Of a stretch of 64,000 bases of DNA, positions 47,054 through 57,174 are shown piece by piece. The position numbers and the translations under genes were made by a program. The notes beneath the pieces were generated by a model, which saw nothing but the letters and a program-made list of their open reading frames with translations, searched no databases and was not told where the DNA came from. Every line of letters begins with the position of its first letter. Position 1 is the stretch's first letter. The stretch comes from Dryas octopetala. Its lineage: Eukaryota > Streptophyta > Magnoliopsida > Rosales > Rosaceae. The stretch lies in NCBI GenBank assembly GCA_963921425.1, contig OY992835.1:10230001-10294000 (forward strand). Reading direction: 5' to 3'.

Positions 47054-48818
47054 AGACACACACACACAGTTACTCATATCTCTGTTCTTACTTTTGTTTT
47101 TTTCCCTCAGGTTATTGAGTGCATCACAAGTTGTCTGGGTGTATCATCCGATCCTACAGCCTTCATTCAGGTTTTGCAATTCAAGTTACTTTTGAACTTC
47201 ACTGTTTACATTAATTAATGAAAAATGCAGCACTTTTTCTTATACTTACTGTTACTAGATTTTCTATAATGGGATTGCTATAGCTAATTAGATACTAAAC
47301 TTGATTTTGAACCATTATAACTTTGAGACATAATCTTAATTAATTACTTGGTTGGCTTGAGAAGGTATGGTAACCCTTTATTTTCCACCTGAAAAAATTT
47401 CTTTCAATCTTCAATTTGAAAATGGCCCTAGAGATTTTTGTCTTAAAGAAAAAAGGAAGAGAAAATACAGACATATATGTTGAAGGCATTGATCAGCATA
47501 CTCGTTATTTCTGTATTATATGATGAATTATACAATGTGGTTTATGTATCAGGGAGCAATTCCTCAAATTCTAGAGAAAACAAAGGAGGATTTCTTTTCA
47601 AAAATAGTTGACATACTAAGTGGTGCTGCCGACATATGTTTTGATAAACTCAAGGAAATCCCTTGCATTACTTGCCCAAGCAAACCAGAGGGTTCTATGT
47701 TTGTAATGGTAAGTGAATTACATATGTATCTTTGTGCCAGTTCTATAATGGTCAAATCTAAGTAAGGATTTAGCTAAAATTCCCTAGTCAAATTAATTAC
47801 TTTGTTATTAATTGGACTATTACAATCCATACACACTAGCTTTGAATCAGAAGAAAACACATATATTAATTTCAAATGATTCCTAGTATATATAGGTATT
47901 TCAAATCTACTTCAAATAAATTATATTTAGTTATTTCAAACACATTCTATATTATTCTATCTGTTTTTTTTTTTTTTTTATAACTAATTTCGCCTTACTG
48001 TCAAATCCAAATCCTTTCTTTTAAATCATTTCATCCAATCTTATGTAGGTGAAGCTAAACCTCTCATTACTGGATGACATTGGTGATGATATGGAGTTCT
48101 GCATCAAACTTGCCAAAGAGGAATCTGTCATATTACTACCTGGTATAGAAACAAGCTTTACAACCATCAAATTTGAAAAGCTGGATTTTGCTATTTCTTT
48201 ATGCCAGATTATCAAATCCTCCAAGCTTAAAGGACGTACCCCCATCTGGCTGTTTGATATTAGTCCCCACCCCCTAATAAAGGAAATATCATGGTACCTG
48301 GCTAGCAGGGGATGCTCAATGTTAATTTCTTTTATTTAAATATGCATTTGAAACTAGGAGGCCAGTGTTATATATGCATAACAGTAGGGAGTGAACCTGC
48401 ACAGGTGGCCAAGAGGCAAGTTGTAAACTCAAAGTCCTAAGTTTGAATCCTTACTGGCGCAAAAGCATTTAGATTTACCTAATACATGTGTGGTTTTTGG
48501 GACATTGCACGTATCAGAGATTTATCTTAAGGCTTTTGTACCCTATGAAGGACTGGGTTGTTGGGGTTTCCTTTTTACCCACAAAGAGTACAGTGGGAAG
48601 TGAAAAGTGATTACTCTGGTGGAGTTAGAACGGTTGTTAATTTTCCAAGTGATTAATTACCCTCTGATCTAATTAATTGTTAGTTCACTTTTCTTCCAGG
48701 GTTGGCTGTGGGGATGGAGAATTGGTTGCGCATAACCTTTGCTTGTGACCATTCAACTCTTGAAGATGGCCTTGGGAGGATAAAGGCCTTCTGCCAAAGG
48801 CATGCCACGAAACATTAG
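42757..48818 (+). CDS. TAT/NAAT-like aminotransferase, complete seven-exon gene
   Basis: Predicted exons: 42757-43037, 45807-46149, 46779-46997, 47111-47170, 47553-47708, 48049-48142 and 48700-48818, in frame, 423 aa. This is a class I PLP aminotransferase of the tyrosine/nicotianamine aminotransferase family, which moves an amino group from tyrosine-like substrates to a 2-oxo acid. Visible motifs: [26 protein letters not shown] (Asp223, Tyr226); SISKRW with the PLP lysine at about 256; PGWRLGW with the phosphate-binding Arg at about 264; PEGSMF; NWLRITF with the carboxylate-binding Arg at about 395. Length is normal for the family. I chose the Met at 42757 (MEHGSKCRW), which matches the other copy's MENGCSS start; an in-frame Met at 42694 would add 21 residues. 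The intron 3 donor is weak (gtcctc, running into a CT repeat). Exact substrate unknown. Confidence 0.9.
44821..45720. mobile_element. Possible outer MITE (PIF/Harbinger-like ends)
   Basis: Left end 'taaggccccgtttaattggt'; right end 'gggaaaaccaaaccgaag', roughly its complement. Ends of the 'ggccccgttt' type are common in plant MITEs. The right edge is degraded, so edges and family are tentative. Confidence 0.35.
45029..45577. mobile_element. Mutator-like MITE with 9-bp target duplication
   Basis: 549 bp with inverted repeats of about 120 bp: the left begins GAGGAAATTACAGATTTAG and the right ends in the complement of GAGGAAATTACATATTTGG. TTATTATAT occurs on both sides (45020-45028 and 45578-45586), the 9-bp size typical of Mutator-like elements. 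It lies in intron 1 of the + gene, inside the possible outer MITE. Confidence 0.88.
46250..46612. mobile_element. Possible MITE in intron 2 of the + gene
   Basis: The left edge 'tttagtttgaactatatttt' and the right edge 'gtccaaactatataatttcg' are loosely complementary, with a 'caattgggtcc' / 'actcaattgcag' pair further in. No target duplication was defined; tentative. Confidence 0.3.
47000..47048. repeat. CT microsatellite at a splice donor
   Basis: About 24 CT units starting two bases after the intron 3 donor GT of the + aminotransferase gene. It fills nearly half of the 113-bp intron. Confidence 0.92.
48385..48590 (+). mobile_element. Possible tRNA-derived SINE in intron 6 of the + gene
   Basis: A-box-like 'tggccaagaggcaag' (48406-48420) and B-box-like 'gtttgaatcc' (48441-48450), spaced as in a tRNA-type promoter and followed by an unrelated body. 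Part of the body ('cattgcacg...aggttt' type) recurs near 49930 in the duplicated gene end. No flanking duplication established. Confidence 0.4.
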
Positions 48819-49787
48819 TAACTTGTGTTGGAAGTCATCATATATATAAAGATGGAGTATTTGATGGTGATCAACAATTTGGCTTTGGATTTCATGCTCC
48901 ATTCCAAATATTGTTGGCTCTTTGATTCTTAAGAGTGATTATAATTTGGAATTACTTGTCAATCAAGTAAAATAAATAAAGTCCGCCCTCTATCATAAAA
49001 AATTAAGGGTGGTCGTCAGAGATAGCAACTTCGCGTTGTATCTCATGCAGCTTGTAGCTACTACTCTAGTGAATACTTGAAAACCTTGTATTACAAGTTA
49101 TTTGACATCAACTTCTGTTGATCTCATCATATTATATAATTTTCTACTTGTGGTTGTTACTATATACCATTATTAATTGAAAAATAATACTTTTCTAGGA
49201 TAGGTGCAGGTTCGATCCCGCCCAATATAGCAAGAAAAGCCAATGGTATCAGCCGGTACTACTGGCTGGTCGAAGGTGGAATGATGGGCTTGATTTTCTT
49301 TTTGGTAGAAGAGTTTTATATATGGTCTTTATTAGTAATTAATGTTGTTTTCATTTACAATTTGGTAATGATTTATCAAAATGAAATTAAAAATTGGTTG
49401 ATTGATATTTTATGTAAAGAGAAAAATATTCTTTGATTTATATGTAAATTAAAGACCCTTACAACTAACACTAAAAAACTTAAAAATTAAAAAGACAAGT
49501 AGTCAACAAAAGTCCTACCCCCTCCACCCAAATCGCGCAGACATCCAGGAGGATTGATGCTGATACATTTCTTCCAAATCCAAGAGGATACAAGCTAATA
49601 AAAGAACTCCAGAAATAGAAAATGAAAACTTGCCTCAAATTTACTTTGACAATGTAGGTTTCCATGGTGATGTAAATTTCTTGGAGGAATCTGAACAAAA
49701 AATGAGTAAACTAATGAACTAAAATGTCCAAGAAAACCATGGTTTTTCAAGATATTTGCCAAGGTACGTGGTGATTGGGGTTTTTTA
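48819..49787. other. 3' flank of the + gene, no gene seen
   Basis: AT-rich. One perfect tRNA-type B box, 'ggttcgatccc' (49209-49219), occurs without an A box or a tRNA fold, and may be a SINE remnant. Confidence 0.5.
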
Positions 49788-50143
49788 CTTGCCAAAGAGG
49801 AATTTGTCATAGTACTACCTGGTATAGAAACAAGCTTTAATTTACAACCATCAAATTTTCAATACTGTATTTCACTCCTTGAGTCTTTCTTTATGCCAGA
49901 TTATCACAACCGCCAAGATTATGAGAATCATTGCACGATCTGAGGTTTACCTTAAGGCCTTATACCCGATGAAGACATAATATATAGTTAGAATTAAAGT
50001 TGATTACTCTGGTGGGGTTAGAAAGTTGATATTACCAAATGATCTAATAGTAAGTTCACTTTTCTTGCAGGGTTGGCTGTAAGGATGAAGATTTGTTTGC
50101 ACATAACCTTTGCTTGTGACCATTCAACACTTGAATATGGCCT
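49788..50143 (+). pseudogene. Duplicated aminotransferase exons 6-7, degenerate
   Basis: 49788-49830 repeats the end of exon 6 and its donor ('gccaaagaggaa' through 'ctacctggtatagaaacaag'). 50071-50143 repeats the start of exon 7 after the acceptor 'cttttcttgcag', reading [20 protein letters not shown]. The intron between is shortened but still matches intron 6 of the + gene. Of the NWLR motif the Asn, Trp and Arg are changed (to Ile, Cys and His) and only the Leu remains, and the copy breaks off before the C-terminus. It is a dead partial tandem copy. Confidence 0.85.
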
Positions 50144-51130
50144 TGGTGTTGGTTTCGGCTCTAAATGGACCCACTTGGGTTTGGCCCATTAATTTAATCC
50201 ATTTGTTTGAGTGGCTTATATTGAGCCACATCACCTATTAGAATAGGTGGAGTAAGACTTCGGCTTGTTTCACCCGTGCCTCCTAGCTACCAAAGGAAGC
50301 CTTTGTTCATTGATTAATAGGGCAGCAGCAAAAACAAGTGGTGTGTGTGAATTGTAGCCGCACCAAAAAGCTAGAAAGAGAGAGCAGCTGCAGCCCTTTT
50401 GTGTTGTTTGTGGGGTGCTGCACTAGCTTTGGAAGAGAAGAAAAATCTCTTGTTTGCCCATAGAGTTTGTGCGTGCAGCTGCACTTTGGTATTAATATCT
50501 CTTCTTGCTCTTTGTATTTGTGAACAAGTTTTGTTCTTCGTGAGTGCAGCCACCACATTTGTGAAGGAGACCAAAAATCCTTCTTTTGTTCTGGTGGTGG
50601 ACTGTATTTGAAACAACATTTTAACATTGATTTGAAATTCTCTTTGAATGATGAAATTCTCTATTTTCAAAGGAAAGGAATTTCGAGACAGGTAAAACAA
50701 GCAAGAAATGAGATTGGATGGAAGGGGAATAGAAAGATTCATAGATATTCTTAAGATGATAAAGTCCTTCGCTCCGTAAGGCGTTATTCAAATGAATGAA
50801 GATAAATTATGGGGAAAAAATATAAAACAATTTCACCCTTAAATGTGTTTAATGCTTCAATAATAGTGAACAGTTAGTCCACACCTAGGTCAGAGTTTGA
50901 ACTTCATCTTTTCCTTCTGCCTCTCTTGTATTAAAGAAAAAAATATTTGGAGTATCATAATTATTAGCGGATCCATATCTCGTAAAAGGGTTGTTTTAGT
51001 CAAATGGTGACCCCTGAAAACATGATCAATGAAATAGATGTATTGAAAATGTATGTCCTTTTGGCAAACAATTTGGCGCGTTATGTTAACAGGCAGTCTA
51101 GTACGGCATAGTCACTATATATTTTCTTTA
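50144..51130. other. Unassigned sequence, possibly a solo LTR in part
   Basis: Starts 'tgttggtttcggctctaaat' exactly where the duplicated exon 7 breaks off. The next 500 bp look like an LTR (TG start, transcribed-leader-like region with many G/T runs). I could not find a matching end, internal domain or target duplication. No gene seen. Confidence 0.3.
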
Positions 51131-52102
51131 GGAAAATTTCATTAAATAGCCATTTTTAATACAACAATATCTTTTCTAACCTTCCATTCCATTTTTATCT
51201 TTTATAGCTCTTTGGCCCATTTTCAAATAAAAATGTGTTTCTCATCGCTACATTGTTGACATATCGACAGTCTGTAGCATTATGCGTCGACCATTTGTCA
51301 ACCATGTGTCAACAATGATTAAATTTCATTTATGAAACAACAAACCTAGATCGAAATTTCATATCTGAAACAACAAAATGAAAAATTTGACAAACAAATC
51401 TAAATTTATTAAAGTTCTCAAGTCTCAATCCAAGCTTTTTTATGTTTGTTGCTCAATAATGAATACAATGTTCTTGATAATTTTTTTCTCCGATTACATT
51501 CAAAACCCACAAAATTTCAAAGAAAGAAAAAAAAAAAAAAAGAGAAATTGAAAAGAGATGTAATATGAAAACTTGGTGACAGATCTGTGATTTGTGGGAC
51601 CCATGAGAGCCTAAGCAACAAGCAAATCCAAAAATGGGCCAATACCCAGCAACCAAATCCAGATGCGAAAGCATCAACCTTCGAATGCGAATCCAGATGC
51701 GAAGTCCAAAGCATCAAGCAAATCTGGATACGAAAACATCAACCTTCGAATCAAGGGCAATTTGGCCCAATACCCAGCAAGCTTCAAATCAAGGGTTGCA
51801 AGTCCCTGCTAACGCAAGGCCAAGGGTCGCGCCGCCGCCGACAAGGAAGCCAGGCTCAGTCGGGTTTGGGTGGTGTTGGTGGTTATGGTGCTGGGGGTTT
51901 AGGTGGTGCTGGTTTTGGTTCAGATCTTCATCAGTGAAATCTAAAGCTAAAGGGGGAGGGAGTGAGAGAGAGGAGAGAGAGAGAGATATATATATATATT
52001 TTTGTCTGAAAATGGGAGAAAGAGCTATAAAAGATAAAGCTGAGAGGGAACGATTAGAAAATATATTGTTGTATTAAAAAGGGCTATTTAATGAAATTAC
52101 CC
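51131..52102. mobile_element. Terminal-inverted-repeat element, about 1 kb
   Basis: Inverted ends of about 50 bp: left GGAAAATTTCATTAAATAGC; right, in reverse, GGGTAATTTCATTAAATAGC, both continuing through 'tttttaatacaacaatat'. The middle (51600-51950) is richer in G+C with internal repeats of 'gcatcaaccttcgaat' and a Gly-coding-like stretch, possibly captured DNA. No transposase; target duplication unclear. Mutator-like is the best guess. Confidence 0.65.
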
Positions 52103-52583
52103 TTTAGGCGTATGTTCCTTACGCTTTAGCGCCTTTGCGTCACAAAGCTTACACCTCAACCAAAAGGCGTTCACTTTTGAGGCATTTCGTCGAACAGTTG
52201 ACCGCCCAACGAGATTTTTCTGCTCTTCGCAATCAAAACGCGCCTCAGGTGAGCTTTGAAAACACTAATACAAATCAATATCATTGATTGATATTGTTTA
52301 GGATTTTGTTATTACATTATCTTTTTAAATCCCAAAAAGAGGCCAACAGTATAAGTCTATATATTTGCACTTATACATGCAAAGGGTCCCAGAAAATCAT
52401 GTGAATAACAAGAACATAATAAGATCGATCAACACTTGTTGATCACCATGATGGCAAACACAGCTAATTAATTAATGTCTTCATGCATTTATTCATTACG
52501 CTGGTGAAACCGGAGATCTAATCTGAAGATGCCGATCAGCAATATCTGCAGTCACTTTTATGACTGTGAAGACATAAATCTTA
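52103..52583. other. 3' flank of the - aminotransferase gene
   Basis: No gene recognised. It would include the 3' untranslated region and terminator of the minus-strand aminotransferase. Confidence 0.5.
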
Positions 52584-55500
52584 TTACTTTTTGGCATGTC
52601 TTTGACAGAAGGCTTTCAACCTCTGAAGGCCATCTTCAAGTACAGGAAGTTCAACAGCAAAAGTAATGCGGAGCCAATTTTTTAGCCCAACGGTGACTCC
52701 TGGAAACATGATCAATGTAGTGAATGGATGTTAAATATCGGAAATTTCCATTTGCCGGATAATTATTTAATATGTTATATATCTTATAAAACAATTTAAC
52801 TCTTTATGTTATTTTGCACTATCACTATATACCTTTTTTTTTCCTCTCTCTATAGAAAGAGAGGGGGATAGTTATGCTCACATCCATATGCGGGGTCATC
52901 CACATGTACGTGGTCCCATGAAATCTCATACAACAATCCTATATGCACTTACATATAGTAAGTGTGTCATCTTATACAGGTAAGGGGAGACAGCGTTGAC
53001 CATGTACCCCGTTGGGTATCAAATGACGCACTTCATGTAACTTGCATTTAGGATTGTTGTGTAGGATCTATGCGGACTACACATGGGATGATCCCACATG
53101 TATATCGATGCAAATAATTTCTAATGCTAACATACTGTTAGTTTAAAATCATGTGCGTGAATTTTTCTTGAAAATATAGTCTAGTTAAATTAACAATTTG
53201 ATAATATAACGTATTAAACTGTTTGGTAGATAATAACATATTACATGTCAAACAACTCTGCTTAGATGCAAGCCACACAATTTCATTTAATACTTGTGCT
53301 AAGCAGTACAAGATGATATACCAATTCATTAATTTACAAGTTATTCAATTTTTACCTGGCAGAAAAATCACCGACTCCTCTTTAGCCAACTTAAGACAAA
53401 ACTGTATATCATCATCAATGCCTTCGAGTGCTGATAGGTTTAGCTTTACCTGTGATAGAAATTGACATAATTGATTTTAGCTCAAATATGTTAAATTTCT
53501 AATTATCCAATAATTATAAGCTACATAAAATGTCTTTATCCTTACCAATACAACCATGGATCCTTCTGGTTTGTGTGGGCAAGCAAGACATGGAATTTCC
53601 TTAACAATTTCATACAAAATATCAGCAGCTTCTCTCAAAATTCCATTTATGTTAGAGAAAAAGTTCTCCTTTGTTCTTTCAATTATTTGAGGTACTGCCC
53701 CCTGAAAATGAGAATAATTTATTTTCAATGGAATTGGGATAGAAATTAAGAAAAATAGATGAAATTATATATTTATATATATAGAGAGAGAGAACTCTTC
53801 AGGTGCACACCTATCACCGAGCACTCAGCAAAGTTTTTTTAACACAGGCGAGCAGCGCTCATTGCTGCTTCCTCCGCCGAGTTTTGAGGTAAAACCCCCA
53901 TTTTTCACCACATCCCTTCCTAAAGTATAGAATGGGCTTGATGGAGGTATTATGTTAGAATTTAGCTCTGGGATTTTAAGTGGAGCCCAAAATTCTAGAG
54001 CTAAACCATAACATAAACGTCCTTGAACCAATGCTAAGCGCTCGACAGCTGCAAAATTTTGCATTACCGAGCACTCGGCATCAGCTGTGAACGTCCGCAC
54101 GTTTGCACCCGAATGGGCCTAATATATATATATATATATATATTGTATTGCGGACATTAATTCGCACCTAAATGAGCCTACATATATTGTATGTCCTTAT
54201 ATTCTCTTGCTAGAAAATTTCACATTTATTTTGTTAGGCAGCCATTTTCTAGACCATTGATAAGGTAAATTGTTATTAACAATCCGGCAGTATAACTTTG
54301 CAATATATGATAAGAACTTCAATAACAGTGAGCTAGTGTGAAGGCATGACATTCTATCTTTAAAACTTTTAATTAAGAAAAAATTAAGCAGCATGGAATA
54401 GGTACCTGAATGAAGGTTGCTGGGTCAGTAGTGATGTCGGAATAGTTTTTAATGCTGTCCACAATCTGCAAAGAAAAGAAACAATGGTAATTGAAAAGTT
54501 AATTTATTATAATGACAAAAATTAATTAATTTCACATATTATAGAATGAGTGCAAAAAAAAAAAAAATTAAGATGTATATACTATATAAGACACCAATTA
54601 ATTAGTACCCCAGTTTTTTCAAGGATGCCTTTGGGGTCATTTTTGACAATCCAGCCAAGTTTCCAACCAGGAACAATCCATGTCTTTGACATAGAGCCAA
54701 GCGTAACAACTGGTACGATTGAACTAAACTTTCCCATAGGCACAAAAGGATTACTGCCAAAAGCTAGACCCGCATAAACTTCGTCCGAAATCACTAAGAT
54801 TCCAAGTTTCTTTGCTGTTTCTGCAATCTAAATTTGACAAAAGCAAACTTAGTATTTAGTAAAAATTCATCAACTCGATCTATGGAAGGAAATGCCAATC
54901 TCAGCCCTATCTCATACCACAATTGGTGAAATAATTAAAAAAATTAAGTACTTTAATTAGATTATGATGATGCTACATAGACCTCAATTAAATATATGAA
55001 CCACATCTTTAATATAGATAGAAGTATAGAACTTACATAGACAATTCAGACTCGCCTCTATTAGAGAGGTGATCCACAATGTTGTATATATATATGGATC
55101 TTTACAATTAGAGATGTACTACATCTACAATGCACTACATAAATGAGACTCACATATTTAATACAGGTGAGACCTCATATGTATAACTATGTCTCACCTT
55201 TATTAAACAGGTGGTCCGTAACGTTGAATATGTCGGAGTCTCAATTATAAGAGATGAAGTCCAGCTCTATATAGAGATGAGACCCACATATACAACTGGG
55301 TCTCAACTCTATTAAAGAAGTAGCTAGTCCACAATGTTGTATATGTTGGTGTCCTTAGATATGTAGTCCACAATGTGGTGCATAAATGTGATCCTCCAAA
55401 ATATTGTTCAATTATAAGCATGCATGTAGGTACCTTTTTCAAATGCTGGTATGTGAAGACATTTCCACAAGGATTGCTAGGGTTAATAATAACTATAGCA

Positions 55501-57130
55501 GCAGTATTTTCATCTGCAAGAGCTTCAACAGACTCAAGATCCACCTCCCAACCCTTTTCGGGAATAAGATCAAAATGGCGTACTTCCAGGTTGTCGAAAG
55601 CTGCTCGAGCTTCATACTGTGGGTAGCCAGGCCTGGGAAGCAGAATGTTGGCACCAGGACGTGCAAGAACAGATACCATGATTTCGATTGCTTGCGTGCA
55701 ACCGGCAGTGAGATATATATCATCCGCCACTAACTTGTGTGAGAGGTCACGAGACAGAAATTCTGCTATAGCCCTAATTAAACCATAAATGAGACTCTTT
55801 AGATTAGTAGTACACTAGAGATAAAAGTCAAGTACAAACAAGACAAGTATAAAACCCAGTTTTTGTATGATATTTATTGACACTTTTCTGATCATTAGGA
55901 ATTTTTATACGAACCCTCTCACAACATGCATGCATGTGAATATCACCATATAACAGTACATTCCACGTTCATGATGTAAGAGGTATCCATTTACATGTAG
56001 TGAGAGAGAAATTATATTGGATAACTAGGTCATAGAATACTTTTTTATTGACCACCTCTAACAAATGTGGAACCCTCCTATAAATGGGCTCCATATTTAT
56101 TAGAGAGGTGATCAGTGTTTTGTTTTAGTGATCAAAATAATTTTATTCAAAGGCAACTACAATTATATACTAAGCACATTTAACAATCATTAATCACATA
56201 CATCATGGATTCTTATACAATACCGAACTAGTATTGATATATATAACTTTTATACGGCTTTTTAATGTAAAGAAGTTCTTATGACGTTCACCAAACGTCA
56301 TAGAAAGGGTTTTACATGGTATTTATATAATGTCATGGTATTAATTAATGACCAAGCTTAAAGTCGATCTTGTGTTGCATTTTGAAATTAACACCATCAA
56401 AAGTCTTCAATGACTTTTTTCAATTGCCTTAAACAGCCTTTTTGGTTGGAGAATAATTTCCCTGTCACAGGATGCCAAGTCAGCAATATGACTTGGTGTT
56501 ACAATCCAATGAATAAGATGAGACACTTGGTGTTAGCAATACTGTCTCACAACTCAATAAATTATTAACTTAACTAATTTTGATTGGTATGATCAAAAGG
56601 AGAACACAAGTGTCTTATTTTTATTGGATTGTGACATCAGATCAGATTGTTGACTTGGCATCCCCATACATGAAAGTTCTTCTCTTTTGGTTGAAGTGTA
56701 TATCAGACTTTTAACACGCTCATATTTCTTCTGCACACGCATACAAAAAGTGCTATATAAGTTTACCAATATGTCATTAGAACATACATGCTGATACAAA
56801 AATTTAATTCCAAGTCAATAAAACGACCCCATGTATCATATAATTTGCTTGTTTAAAGTTGGATTGGAATATCCGGGCCAAAAAAAAGAAGTTAGATTGG
56901 AATTATATTATTGTTGGTTGAATGATTAGTGCGAATTATATTAATCACAGCAACTTGGATTCTTTGAATTGAATGATTAAAGTTTGGTCCACAATGATGC
57001 ATGAAGTGCAGGACTTGTGACACAAAGTACAAGCCCAACACGGGTCTTCTTCTCCCGCTATTGGAGATTTGGAGATTCATGGGACGGGAAGCATGGAGCT
57101 CACCCTGTGTCCCTTCCCTTGTCTTTTCTG

Positions 57131-57174
<44 letters not shown>

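Noticed and set aside
49195-49235. tRNA gene suggested by a perfect B box
   Set aside because: No A box at the right distance and no cloverleaf arms.
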